From the NCBI GenBank assembly GCA_036898135.1, contig CM072525.1:54590299-54654298 (forward strand): a DNA stretch of 64,000 nucleotides. Reading direction: 5' to 3'. Source of the stretch: Oncomelania hupensis (Eukaryota; Mollusca; Gastropoda; Littorinimorpha; Pomatiopsidae). Both the position numbers and the translations under genes were made by a program. The notes under the pieces were generated by a model. It made no database searches and had not been told where the DNA came from. It saw only the letters and a program-made list of their open reading frames with translations. Each line of letters begins with the position of its first letter. The first letter of the stretch is position 1. Shown in pieces: positions 9,820 through 21,720 of this stretch.

Positions 9820-10350
9820 CCTGGGTCCCATGCTAAGTGCTGGGTCTTTGCTTCCACCAGCTACATTGAAGATGACGACACTAGATTTCCAGGGGCGGCT
9901 AAGGATGTTAACATATCTTACGCGATTGTTGGGCGAAAGGTTGGTTCTTCTCGAACATCTCATCTTGAGGGTTTCCTCAACTTACAGGATAGAGTTCGGG
10001 GTGCGAGAAGGAAGAGAATGTCAGCATCCGCATCCATGATGAAGTGGCTCGCGGAACTTATGAAGAAAACCGCGAGTACTGCAAGAAGTAAAGCAATGGA
10101 CCAGATTAACTTGGACAATGTGCTGAAGGGCTTACAGAATGTGGTGCAAGAGGCATGGCGTGTTAAAAGGCACCTGGAAGCGCTACTCGCCTGCCATGAG
10201 GGAAAGCCGGCACCGACATCTTCAACAGGTATGGTGAACTATCCCAGAGGTTTGCAAGGCATCAGCGCTATATTAAGAAGATCACGGCTGCTAAAAGCAT
10301 CCCTCAAGACATTGTATTTTGTGGTAAAAATGCAAAACATAGAAGGCTAT
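9820..10350 (+). pseudogene. Endogenous viral element: Rep (HUH endonuclease part) of a circovirus-like CRESS-DNA virus
   Basis: Rep starts rolling-circle replication by nicking viral DNA with a tyrosine of an HUH endonuclease. Here the coding signal runs through different frames. Frame 1 (9820 to about 10030) carries a degenerate motif I and the motif II block HLEGFLNLQ. Frame 3 (10035-10088) carries a typical Arg-Gly-Thr segment and the motif III block REYCKK, directly followed by a stop at 10089. A further Rep-like segment lies in frame 3 at about 10206-10350. The superfamily 3 helicase half of Rep and the capsid gene are absent. At least one frameshift and two stops make it non-functional. 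It sits between family C clusters. Similarity is judged by eye; a profile search would settle the closest viral family. Confidence 0.75.
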
Positions 10351-10479
10351 GATGATGGCAGCTCAATCTCTTGAATGAAACATTGGCAGAACACGAGTAA
10401 TGCCACATCATCTGCAAAAAAAAAACCAAAAAAACAAAAAAACAAATTAAAACAATGTATAAACGTATTGCATTGCAGT

Positions 10480-11524
10480 TTGTGTTGATACAGTAAGTTA
10501 TCTCTGTGTGTTCGGAAGAATGGAAGAAGGTTGGTATAGACTATAACTTGGGTTCGTCCTATCAAGCGCATAGTGGTAAGTGACACTGCATTCTAATTCA
10601 TTGTCGGTTCGATCCAACCATTAAAATGTAAATAAATGCAGTGTTCGTTACGTTAATGCAATGGGCCTGACGAATCCAAGTTATGGTCAATACGAACCAT
10701 TCTACTGTCCGTTGAAATGCATTGAGGTACAACGCAGTGTCAATTACATTTCAATGCTTGGAAGGAAGTTCCCTACTACCATTCATCCAAACACATGAAC
10801 TTCACCCACACTGCATTTCAATGGCCACCAGGGTTAGGCACTGTTTAACTAATCCACCCACCCAGAAAAATCATAAATGCATGCTCCACATTCGAAGAGA
10901 GGCAAGTGGTACTAACTTCTTACACTTTTCTCACTTATTGCACTAGACCGGCGGTATCTTGCAATGATCAGTGCCTTTTAAGTTAATTCTGTGTGTTGAA
11001 AAAATGGAAGAAAATTCGTATCGACTATGACTTGGCTCCGTCCGCTCAAGCACATTGTGGTAACTGACACTGCATTCCAAAGTACTGTCGGTTCCATCCA
11101 AGCATTACAATGTAAGCGACAATGCATTGGAATGCAGTTTAAGTTGCCGCTCAGCGTTGGAACGGAGTACACCAATTTCTAATCGATACCAACCTTCTGT
11201 CTGTCTACCCCAGGAAATTGACGTCACTGACACTGCAGTCTTTTTACATATCCAGACTGGGATTGTACCGACAGTGCATTAAAAAAATTATCCATCCATC
11301 CATATAATGATAAATACATGCTATAAATTCCATTGCTCAGTAACTATACCTGAGGGGGATTGGAATGCTGGGTGGGTAAACTTCATGTTTTTAAAGAGGC
11401 GGTAGTAGGGGACGTCGATCGGAGCATTGAAATGTAACCGACACTGCGTTGTAATGCAGTGGCAGTTACCTCCAACCATTGGAACGGATGGCAAAATGTT
11501 CTTATTGACTATCATTTGGCTCTG
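10480..11524. repeat. Family C palindromic repeat cluster, left part (split by LINE D1)
   Basis: It contains many modules: GGTAACTGACACTGCATTCC, TGTCGGTTCCATCCAAGCATT, AATGCAGTGTCAATTACATT and CACATGAACTTCACCC, in both orientations. The segment at 10.72-10.95 kb is largely the reverse complement of 11.31-11.45 kb. The cluster is cut at 11524 by LINE D1 and resumes at 21257 in the middle of the module TTGGGTCTGTCCAGCCAAGC. Confidence 0.75.
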
Positions 11525-14500
11525 TGCGCGTAGAGTTGGATTCTGACTCCAAAATACCCGCGCTAAATATTTTGAATTACTATAACCCTAAAGAATGCAA
11601 AGATTTTGACTGGCTGGTCCCAGTCGTAGCGCAAGGCGAATGGCTCATCCTGGGTGACTTTAACAAAAGAGATGGGCTATGGGAACACAACCATACCACT
11701 AGCTCCAACAGGATAGCCAGTGCGCTTGACGAGGCCGGTCTAATATCACTTAACGACGGATCCTTTACCAGGCTCCCCGACTGTGCAACACATTCCCCTT
11801 CTGCACTAGATATCAGTCTGGCCACCCTTGGGGTGGCCCCTTTGGCAAATTGGGCTGTAACTGATTCTGTCTTTTCAGACCACCTCCCCATTATAATAGA
11901 TATAACGCTAAAACCAACTTTCAATGCTACACCCCCCTCACGTCTAGACATTTCAAAAACACACTGGGATGGTTATGCCACTTATTTATCCAAGCTAATT
12001 CTCCCCCCTCTGGTGTCTGTAGAGGACACCGAGGAGTATATACGAACAACAGTTCTACAGGCTTTCTCCCTTTTTACACCTCCTACTAAAACCAGACCCC
12101 ATGGTTCCGCCAAACCATGGTGGAACGATGCATGCAGGACAGCCGTGGCTGATAAAAAGACGGCATTCCAAGCATATAAAAGAGTTAATTCAGTAACCAC
12201 TCATGCAGCAATGAAGACAACCAAGTTAGCTGCAAAAAAGATCATTGCTTCTGCTAAAAGAGATTATTGGCTCGCCAAATTCTCTTCAAAATTAACTCTT
12301 ACCCAGTTATGGAAAAATATTAAAAAACTTAAGGGGTGTTATAACCCCTTAGGCTCTGATATGTACGTAGACAATACCTGCCTTACAACTGATACCGATA
12401 AGGCGACTGCCTTCTTAGATTATTTCCGTTCGCATGGGGATGGCACCCTGCTTCCAGAGCCTGAAAGAGAGCGTCGGAAGGAGGCGGAGGCGGAGTTTGT
12501 CCCCCCAGTGCGAACGGAACATACTGCCAAGCTTACACCCATAACTATGATCGAACTAGCCCGAGCATTAAAAGCATGTAATTCGAACAAGGGTATGGGC
12601 CCCGATGGACTGCATTACAATATGTTCTCTAGGGCCCCTCCCTCCTTCAAGGAATTTATACTAAATTATTTTAATCTCTGCTACAGTAGTGGCAATATCC
12701 CCAGCTATCTGGCGAGATGCCACTATCGTACCGGTTCCTAAATCTAACAAACCTAAAAACGAAATCTCTAGTTACAGGCCAATTGCTTTGACATCGCACC
12801 TATGCAAAATATATGAAAGAGTACTGAAATCTAGATTAGAGTACTTTTGCAGTACCAAAAGTATTATTCCCCCCTCCCAAGCCGGGTTTCGGCGAGGGAG
12901 ATGTATCACCGATCACATAGTTAGATTAAACGAACATATCCGTAAAGCCAAAATTCGGCATCGAACAGTACTTGCCTGTTTCTTCGATGTGTCCAAAGCG
13001 TTTGATACCGTTTGGCACGCAGGCCTACTAAACAAACTAGCCAAGCTTGGACTAGATCATTCTCTACTGTCCTTTGTAGAGTCCTTCCTCCGGGATAGAA
13101 CAATAAGGGTGCGATGGGGGGGGGGGGGGAACCCTATCCGAACCAGGTCGCCTGTCCATGGGGGTACCACAAGGCTCAGTGATTGCCCCCACCCTCTTTA
13201 CTATTGCCACCTCAGACGTGGGCGCAGTGGGCACAGTTACATCTATAGCCACCACCGCCACTTTCGCCGACGATATAGCGGTTTGGCGCACCACTCGAGG
13301 TGGAAAAATTGATCTCGACTACCATCTATTTAGGAAAGATCTAAGCGATTTTCAGACGGATATTAATGCCATCTCAAACGAACTAGCGGAGATAGGTCTG
13401 GCCCTGTCTCCCAGTAAGACAGTATTTGTGCCCTTTTCGCATAGATGGCACCCTGCCTTCGACAAGTTAAATGTGACGGTTTGCGGTTGTACCGTACCCC
13501 CCACCTCCAAAGTCAGATATCTTGGCTATTTATTCCAGCAAAATGGGGGCCACACCGATCACCTAGAAAACAACATACGTAAAGCCAGGCAAGCGGCCAA
13601 CGCCATTAAAATCATAAGATCCGAACCCTGGGGCAGAGACCCCCGGCATGGCATCACTCTAGTAGTGTCATTAATTAGGTCTAGGCTACTGTTTGGCTCT
13701 GAGCTACTATACGACTTGCCCAGGAGTGCGGTGGATAGGCTGGTAGCTATTGAATGCGTTATGCTCAGACGTGTATTGGGCCTACCCGGCTTAGTGCCTG
13801 CCAGATTGGTGTACCAGCTGGCGGGTATACTACCACTATGGACTCAAATTATTAAGGGGTGCAGCAAATATGCATGCAGAGCCGGAGTGCAAGAGAACTC
13901 CACCTTCCAAGAATTGTCACCCCGGTTTTACTGGCCAGTGGGGGCCAGACACTTAGTAGGGATAGGCGAAGTTACCAAAACATTCTTACAAGGCTTTGAC
14001 CCTACCCTATGTGAGGTGGAGAGAGCTCCTCCCCCTAGGGCCCCACCCCCCTTCGAAGTTAGGTCCTCCTTTGATGGTTTGAGCAGGGACAAAGATCTTC
14101 CCCTACTCACACAACTAGCCAGAGAACGTTTACAGGATGCCCCCGGACCAGTCAGGGTGTTTACAGATGGGTCTGTCCTTGATAATGGGTCTGTGGGGTT
14201 TGGATTCCACATAACAGAAGTGGGCTCGTGGTCGTTTGGCGCCCCTCCCGGCACAGATATATACACAGCCGAACTGCTAGCCGTAAATTATGCCCTTATG
14301 GCACTTTCAGAGGCCGACTTACCCAGTGGGTTGGGTGTGACGGTCGTCTCAGATTCTATGTCAGTGGTAGATAGTTCAGAACAAGGTAGCTCCAGACCCA
14401 GACCAAAAATTCTGGAAGATACATTGAAATGGGCCGATAAAATTAGAGACGCGGGCATTTCACTGGCGGTGGTGTGGGTCCCCTCCCATGTTGGTATCCC

Positions 14501-14730
14501 AGGTAACGAAACTGCAGACGAAGCAGCCAAAGTGGGGTCAGCGGGGGGGGGGGGGGGGCACCCACGTCGGTCCCCATCCCTCCCTCGGCCGCCGAACTAT
14601 GTAGTAAGGCAGATGCTCTGGGGTGGTCTAGATGGCAGAGCGAGTTCAGAGAATGGAATTTAGGCAGAACTAACCTTATATCATCAGTAAGACGTAAGCC
14701 TTTTCCACTATATTCTGCTGTACCATTACA
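11525..14730 (+). pseudogene. LINE D1 ORF2: endonuclease (partial), reverse transcriptase, RNase H
   Basis: Domains appear in order. The C-terminal part of an APE-type endonuclease (GDFNKRDG near 11652; SDHLPIII near 11877) nicks target DNA. A reverse transcriptase (FFDVSKAFDTVW near 12980, GVPQGSVIAPTLF near 13160, FADDIAVW near 13265) follows. RNase H comes next, with FTDGSVLDNG near 14160, AEL near 14272, SDSMSVV near 14350 and WVPSHVGIPGNETAD near 14477. Frame changes occur at about 12690-12740 and at a run of 14 G (13116-13129), and a run of 16 G lies at 14543-14558 after RNase H. The endonuclease N-terminus is missing. The last Cys-rich block is separated by D2 and continues at 19848. 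Confidence 0.9.
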
Positions 14731-14754
14731 CCTACAATACGACTACTAGTGGGA

Positions 14755-14767
14755 CACACTAAACGAC
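14755..14767 (+). repeat. TSD of LINE D2, left copy (CACACTAAACGAC)
   Basis: The 13-bp sequence CACACTAAACGAC is repeated at 19847-19859. D1 coding sequence reads continuously across one copy of it. Confidence 0.85.
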
Positions 14768-17700
14768 GGCCCCTTCGACATCTTGCTACTCCAGTCGCTG
14801 CGGGTGACTCCACGCAGACTACCTCGACTTGACGGGTTCTGCTTCCCTCCCACCGTCGGCATTGAGGGAGCCGGGGGATGGGCTAGCGTTGCGACCTATG
14901 TCAGCACCAAGCTTACGTATCAACCGCTTACGCTCCCAATCGATCCCGAGCTGGGATGTAGACTGGGGGTCTGCGGTATCTCATTGCCCACCATGGGATC
15001 CCTCCCCATGGCGATAATCAATGTATACTACCCTGAGGGATCATCACAGGCTGCTCACGTGGTTTGGCTCAAGCAACTGGATCCCCTCACTCACCACTGG
15101 ATAGTTGGCGGCGACTTTATTGTCTCACACTGCACTTGGGACCTCACGTGTCCCGACCAACGTGGAGTCCACCTGGCTGAAACCATCCTGGACTCAAATC
15201 TAAACTATCCCAACGATGGCTCCATCACACGGATCTCCGACTCGGCAGAGGGACGCCACACAGCCATTGATCTCTCCTTGGTCTCCCCTGCACTCGAACT
15301 TTACGCCTCATGGTACACTGCGGATGACCATATCCAATCGGACCACTTACCCATTCACCTAACCATTGGAGAGGTCACCCCCGTTGTAACGGACTCTGCA
15401 GCTACTCCTCGCTTCAACTACAAGAAGGCTAACTGGCCTCTTTTTCGCCAGAACTTGGATAACGCCCTTCACCGTGAGAATCCTCGGAACGCCAATGTGG
15501 ACATACACCTGGAAAACCTCAGAGACGTCATCCTGACAGCTGCGTCTTCCTCCATTCCCAAAGTTAAAACTAAACACGCACTACACCCCAGACACACCAC
15601 GGAGTGGTGGGATGACACCTGCGCCGAGGCAGTTGCTGACAAAAGAAAGGCCATGCGTGCCTTTAAGGCGAATCTGTCCGAACCCAATCGCCAAGCTCTC
15701 CGGGAGGCTACAGCGCGCTGTCAGGACACCATAACGCAGGCAAAAACTGCCTTTTGGGACAAATATCTCGCTACAAACATCCGAGACCCGAGGGACTCCG
15801 GTAAACTCTGGAACAAACTGAGAACAATACGTGGAAGAGTCCGGCCTCCTCCTCGACCTATGCTTATTAATGGCTTTGACAGCAGCTCCAAGGCCGAGGC
15901 CTTGGCCTCCACCTTCGCCAAAGCCAGTCAAACTAATCAGCTCCCCCCGGAAATGAAAGCCAACAGAGCCAGGGCACCTCACCCTGACCCCATCGATGAC
16001 AACACTCACTGTCTCAACAGTGACTTCACACTAAAGGAACTCAAGACAGCCATTACATCCACAGGCTCCGCAACTAAGGCTACTGGTACTGACCCTATTA
16101 ATTATAGTATGATCAAAATCTGCTCGCCTAACACACAAACAGCCATACTTGACCTGCTTCAATCTTGTTGGAACCAGGGAGTAGTTCCCCTATCCTGGAA
16201 AGAAGCCATAGTTATTGCTATTCCTAAACAGGGGAAGCCTCAAAACTCCCCAGAAAACTTTAGACAAATATCGTTGCTTCCGCATCTCAGTACAATATAC
16301 GAAAAAATGATAAAAAAACAGGCTAGAATTTTTCCTAAATAAACATAACATAATTCCGACCTGCCAAGCAGGCTTCCGCAGAGGCAGGAATGCCATGGAG
16401 CACGTGGTCAGACTGGTGGAGCAGGTTAGAGACGCTATGGCCCATGGTGACACAGTGGTGGCTACGTTTTTCGACATTCAAAAGGCCTTTGATACTGTCT
16501 GGCATGACAGGCTGCTAGCCAAACTTACAAACCTCGGCCTCTCGGGTCGAATCTACCATTTTATCAAATCTTTCCTAAGTAATCGCTCCCTGGCTGTTCA
16601 AGTAGGGACCGCAACTTCCTCACGACACTACATTGACATGGGCGTACCACAGGGCAGTGTTATAGCCCCCCTGTTATTCTCTGTAATGTTACATGACATT
16701 AAAGATAAGTTAGACAGTCCCGGCCTTAATATCTCACTGTATGCGGACGACTTGGCTATCTGGTCAGTGTACCTGGGCCAAAACAAAAACTATACCACTA
16801 CTTGGCTGGACGGCTACCAGGCCTGCGTCGACCGGGTTGAAGATTACATGGAAGAGAACGGCTTTGCTTTGAGCCCCTCCAAAACCTCCCTGATGGTCTT
16901 CTCCCGCCTGAAGTCCATGCTCTCCCGTTTTCGCATACACCTACAGGATGTCTGTATCCGTCCCTCGGAGGAGGTCACTTTCCTAGGAGTCACTCTGGAC
17001 CATAAATTAAACTGGGGCCCCCACATTACCTTCCTCATTAAAAAGGCAAACAGATCTGTAAACCTCATCAAATTCTTAGTTACACAGACAGGCTTCACGA
17101 CCAATAACTTAATCACACTCGTTAGCTCGTTGGTCAGATCTAGGCTGACCTACGGCCATCAAGTCTTTTTCACTACATCACCCTTCAACTGGAACAAACT
17201 TCAACAAACCGAACTCAGAGCACTCAAGACGGCGCTCGCTCTTCCTCCCTATGCCGTCAATCAGCTGGTCTATCAGTTATGTGGTTGGCTTCCTTTACAA
17301 GACAAATGCCGAGAGCTGGCGGCTGGCTTTGAGGCCCGTGCCTTTTCTTCTAAAAGTGATGCCACTGAGTTCCTAGGTCTTCTTCACCACAGTAACTCTA
17401 CATCCTCACGCGAAAGCATTAAAAAACACCCCCGTATTTCACAAAAAACACACCCACTTGCCACTTATACACTCCCGCTATGGCAAAGCCTATCTATTCA
17501 ACCATCTGACGTTGAACCCCTACCAACCAAAGGGTTCCCACCATGGGAATTTACTCCCCCAAATATTGACATTGAAATCAGCACCCTTGGCAGCAAGGAG
17601 AATAACTCACTGTTACTGACACAAAGGGCCAAGGAGAAGATACATTCCTTATCTCACACTCTCCTCCCAATCTACACCGACGGCTCGGTTCACGAAGATG

Positions 17701-18489
17701 GTCATGTCGGTTGCGCATTCGTTATCCCTCCGTGGGATATTGTCAGGCCATACACTCTTCGCCCGGGCATCAGTATCTTCACAGCGGAACTCTATGCGAT
17801 GTTCATGGCCCTTTCATTCATCGCAGACCTGCCCTCCCTACCTCTAGGGCTGGCAATTTACACCGACTCCAAATCGGCACTGCAGGCTCTTGATGTTGTT
17901 ACACCCAACCGGGAGGCACTTCAACTGGAGATTCTACTGCTCACCCATCAAATCATCCGTCGAGGATGTACCGTCGACCTGGTATGGGTTCCTTCACACT
18001 GCAATATTAAAGGCAACGACATGGCGGACCGAGCAGCATCTGATGCGGCTCACTCGGGACCACCCATTCAGCTCCCTTTCACCATCTCCGAACTCAAAAA
18101 TAAAAAAAAGGACCATAACCAATAACGCTCGCACAAAATATATGAAAAGATACTGTCGAGAGCGCGGACTTCTCTTCCTCGCTGTCGGGCGAAAGCACAT
18201 TCCCTCTCTCCCGCGCAGGAACCAGCGCATCCTCAATCGTATCATGACTGTTAGTACTGCTTCCAAATTTACAAATCCTACCTGCCTCTGTGGTAAAACC
18301 TTAGACTGGCTGCACCTTTTTGGGGATTGTACTCCCCTTCTGCCGCACTTTCACAACCTCCGTCAATTTGCTATTGACCATACTCTCCTCCCTATAGACT
18401 TCCTGTCTGCCCACCCGGAGCTGGGTTTAACCGCTCAGAGACTTCTCTCGGATTCTATCATACGCTCACCCTGGAAGAAATTCTTCTGA
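14768..18489 (+). pseudogene. LINE D2 ORF2: endonuclease, reverse transcriptase, RNase H, Cys-rich tail
   Basis: The endonuclease starts within its N-terminal half (PFDILLLQS) and contains GGDFIVSHCTWD (about 15107) and SDHLPIHLTI (about 15338). Reverse transcriptase blocks are FFDIQKAFDTVW (about 16469), GVPQGSVIAPLLF (about 16640) and YADDLAIW (about 16739). RNase H blocks are YTDGSVHEDG (about 17672), TAELYAM (about 17782), YTDSKSAL (about 17860) and WVPSHCNIKGNDMAD (about 17983). A C-terminal CLCG...H...C knuckle is at about 18280-18330. The frame changes at about 16330-16390 and 18070-18125. Only these two breaks interrupt a long protein, so the copy is fairly young. Confidence 0.9.
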
Positions 18490-19846
18490 GGATGACGGCC
18501 TGCCATGTGAGGGTGCGAAGGCCCATAGGTCCCCCCTCCTAGCGCCACTCCTTTCTGGTATGCGACGTTCGCATACATCATCCTCCCCTGTATCTCTTTC
18601 ACATGGCACACGCTTACAGTTGACCTCGAGTCCTGAGCGTGTGACACCATGACCAACATCATACTTGCTATCCAAACCTTCAGTTGACCCCATGAGTCCT
18701 GGGTTTCAGCTCTACGACTGACACACACACCATACCACAAACACTCCAGTTGACCCACTAGGCCCTGGTGTTTGTCCCAACGACTGACATCCCATTACAT
18801 AACATACACTACAGTGGACCCCCCTCTGGGTCCTGGTGTATACTCAATGACTGACTACCCACTTTATAACATACACTCCAGTAGACCACCCAGGTCCTGG
18901 TGTATGTCCCAATGACTGGCATCATACATTAACTAATATACACTTCAGTTTGACCTTCATGGTCCTGGTGTATATCCTAGTGACTGACACCACATACTAT
19001 CTGACATACACTATAGCGAACCTATAGGTCCTAGTGTATGCCTTAAAGGACAGACTTACATACTATAGGAGACACACTCTTATAACCCAGTCAACAAACA
19101 CCTCAGTCGACGCTACTAGTCCTGAGTGTGTTGTTCCATGATCGACTCCTTCTTTCATGGCCACTCGACTGGCTAACCTCAACTTAGACTCTGCACACCG
19201 AGGCGACCCATGGTCCCCGGCTGCAGTCCTCTTCTGGGCTTCTGCCCTTCCTTCTGTCTGGTCGGCAGTTTATTCACCTTGTCCTACCCCTCTGGGGTTG
19301 GAACACCTTCTCTCTCCCCCTTTCCCCCGGGACCCACTCCTTGTTAGCCCTATCTTTGGCTAACACTTACCTTTTAAATACGGGCGCCCAGCTGGTCACA
19401 CCGGCATCAGCCCTAACTCCCAATCCTTTTAACGTTCAGATTGTATAGCACGTTTTTTCTCTTATACTTTTTGCATGCATTTTTGCCCTCGCTTTTTTCT
19501 TCTAACTGGGATGCTTCTGCATACTACCCACATACATTTTTTAAAATTTTCTTTGTTATCCATAAGGTCCTGAAAAGGTTTTTAACCTTTTTTTAATCCA
19601 CATTTAATAAAATCTTCGAACTTTTTAACTGGGAGCCTTCTCCCTTGTTCGTCCTTTTAACATAATCCCCACTCTCCCCTTCCCCCTCCCCACCGGGTCG
19701 CGCCTCCTGTCGGAGCCCCTCCCTCGTCCAGACTTATAAAGAAAAGGACCTGGTCCGATTCTAAATGCTTCGCGAAAACCAGACACACCTGGTCACTTTT
19801 TTGTCCTTAACTATTTTTAATTAGGACGTAAAGCTTCGCTTCGCTC
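18490..19846 (+). other. LINE D2 3' UTR
   Basis: Non-coding. The first half (18605-19150) is a hairpin array described separately; the second half is pyrimidine-rich. A TTCGC tandem lies at the very end before the TSD. Confidence 0.75.
18605..19150 (+). repeat. Array of eight related hairpins in the D2 3' UTR
   Basis: Units of about 55-80 bp each contain an inverted repeat around a conserved loop core (CAGTTGACC...GTCCTGG), separated by spacers ending GACTGACA. Stem pairs seen are ACACGCT/AGCGTGT, AAACC/GGTTT, ACAAACAC/GTGTTTGT, ATACAC/GTGTAT, ACATACAC/GTGTATGT, ATATACAC/GTGTATAT, CATACACTA/TAGTGTATG and AACAC/GTGTT. The stem sequence changes from unit to unit but both strands change together. 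Confidence 0.85.
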
Positions 19847-19859
19847 ACACTAAACGACA

Positions 19860-20175
19860 ATATATACGAAATCAACCTGGATGTATATGCGGAGCGTTAG
19901 CAACACACGAACATTGTTTGCTAAAATGTGGCATGCTGGCTGACCACTTCGCCCCCATCCATGCCCGACTGAGACTTGTGGGGGCCTCGCTCGACATGGT
20001 AGGACTCAAAACCCTAATTGAAGCAGCGGGCCTCGGTGTTACCACACAAATAGCCCAACTTATCCACACATCAGTGGTGGGCGCATACTCATGTGTGACA
20101 CCACCTAACATGACTAGGGCTGGGAAAAGTTTCCTATCCCTATATTTCGACAACCCCAACTATTGCAGGGCGTCG
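19860..20175 (+). pseudogene. LINE D1 ORF2, C-terminal Cys-rich end after D2
   Basis: The frame reads CICGALATHEHCLLKC followed by a leucine-rich tail and a stop near 20176. E3 ends its ORF2 with the matching block CICGDDLDFEHCILAC. This is the putative nucleic-acid-binding knuckle at the end of ORF2. Its separation from 14754 by D2 and a TSD shows it belongs to D1. Confidence 0.8.
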
Positions 20176-20179
20176 TAAC

Positions 20180-21256
20180 CTTCACTTATGGTTGCGCAGT
20201 CCCTCGCATGTATTGGGCGGCAGACCTATGGAAACACATTGGTGGTGGGGGCTCTGCTGAGAGCAGTGCCCAGGCTACACCCTGTGTTACCAAAGACAAC
20301 CTGTTTTACATCTTTTTTTTAGTAACTTTTTACCATAAGTTTTTACACCATTTTAAACTAATGTATTATCTATAACTGACAACCTTTACATTGTAAGGAG
20401 TCATAGCCTTTACCGGCTATAATGTTAACCTTTACAAGTACGGACCATGTATGCTAACCTTTACACCATGGGAGCTGCGATACACCGTATATTCGGGATA
20501 TCGTTGCTGCTCAATATTAGTTATGGTGTCTAGGGCTAAGCTCGATTGAACTATAATTGTAATCTGTAACTTTTAACGTTATGTTTAAGTGATACATGCT
20601 TAATTTACCTAAAGCATGATAGAGTGCCCAATACGCCTACTTACTATAGTAGGTTAAGTATTCAGTGTACCACTTGGTTACCTATACTTCTTTACCGACT
20701 ATAGTCATAACATTTGTTATCATGGGCATAATTGTACATCCGTTAGTTAGTGTAATTTTAATTTTTATTATATTAGAAATGGTATCCAGAGGATACATAT
20801 ATTATCCAATGCTTTAACTTAGAGCATATAGAGAAATATTAAATAAAACAAATTGACTTTTTAATCATTATGTCTCTATAAAATTGCTATATTACACAGC
20901 ATCTATATGATGCCATACATGCAGTCTCTAGCTTATAATGACTGTCTAGAGAAAATAACTTGAGTTATTTTAATCATTAATATTTATAGTTTTAAATTAT
21001 TTTAAATTTTTTTAATATATTAATGGGTTTATTTCAATATGAACATTACTTTGTATTAGTCATTTTTAATATATTGTGCCCTTGTAATCACCCCTGGAAT
21101 GAATGTGTATCTTGTGTGTGTGATATCATCACGTTTTTAATTAACATGCCCAACCGGGATTTTAGTACGTTTTAATATTTTATTCTGCCATAATGTATCA
21201 AGTCTCCTATATGCTACGGTGTCCGGGGACGTAAAAATGTATGTAATCGAATCGAA
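20180..21256 (+). other. LINE D1 3' UTR
   Basis: Non-coding, AT-rich, with several AACCTTTACA words at 20380-20470. It ends in the conserved terminal hairpin region at about 21205-21233 and the tail GTAATCGAATCGAA. Confidence 0.75.
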
Positions 21257-21720
21257 TCTGCCCAGCCAAGCGCATTCAGGTAACTGACACTGCTTTTTGG
21301 CTTACATTTCATTGTTTGGATGGAACTGTCATGCATTTATCATTTATTGCATTGCGGTGCTCTTTACCTCTATGCGTATAGACGGATGGCAGAAGGTTCG
21401 TTTGGGCCCCGATTGGGCTCGGAAGAGTCTGCTGGACCTAAAGCAATAAACATGTAATGTAATGTAATGTAATGTAAAGAAAGTTCGTATTTACTATAAC
21501 TTTTGTCTGTCCGCTCAAGAGCCTCAAGGTAAATTGACACTACATTGTACTGCAGGGTTGCTTACATTTGGATCAAACATTGAGTGCTTTGGAATGCAGT
21601 GTCAGTAACAGCAATCAGTTTGCAGGGACTCCAGTTATACTCAATAAATTACTGGAAACTGTGGAGGTAATATATTGACTTAATTGGCACGACTAACCCT
21701 CGGGTGGGTTAGTATGCAGT
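21257..21720. repeat. Family C cluster, right part, with an S tail inserted
   Basis: It continues the cluster interrupted by D1, with modules CCAAGCGCATTCAGGTAACTG, GACGGATGGCAGAAGG and TGCAGTGTCAGTAAC. A family S 3' tail at about 21403-21475 with (TAATG)n is flanked by AGAAGGTTCGT and AGAAAGTTCGT, a likely 11-bp TSD with one mismatch. Confidence 0.7.

Larger units (their letters stand above)
14768..19846 (+). mobile_element. LINE D2: 5'-truncated I-like non-LTR retrotransposon nested in D1
   Basis: It contains one ORF2 starting inside the endonuclease domain, then a 1.35-kb 3' UTR with an array of eight hairpins, ending in GCTTCGCTTCGCT. The flanking 13-bp TSD proves insertion into D1. The 3' end differs from that of D1, A and E3: it has no GTGTCCGGGGAC hairpin. 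D2 therefore belongs to another subfamily or clade although it shares the domain plan. Confidence 0.9.
11525..21256 (+). mobile_element. LINE D1: 5'-truncated I-like non-LTR retrotransposon, interrupted by LINE D2
   Basis: The element runs from the middle of an endonuclease domain to a 3' UTR that ends with CTCCTATATGCTACGG, GTGTCCGGGGAC and an (AATCG)n tail. It is inserted in a family C cluster; TCTG at 11521-11524 and 21257-21260 is the probable TSD. LINE D2 (14768-19846) is inserted in the end of its ORF2 with a 13-bp TSD, so D1 is older than D2. D1 is most similar in protein style to E3 and A. Confidence 0.88.

Noticed and set aside
10018..10374. 118-codon ORF as an independent gene
   Set aside because: It is the open continuation of frame 1 past the frameshift of the Rep fossil; the Rep similarity moves to frame 3, so this reading is not meaningful after about 10030.
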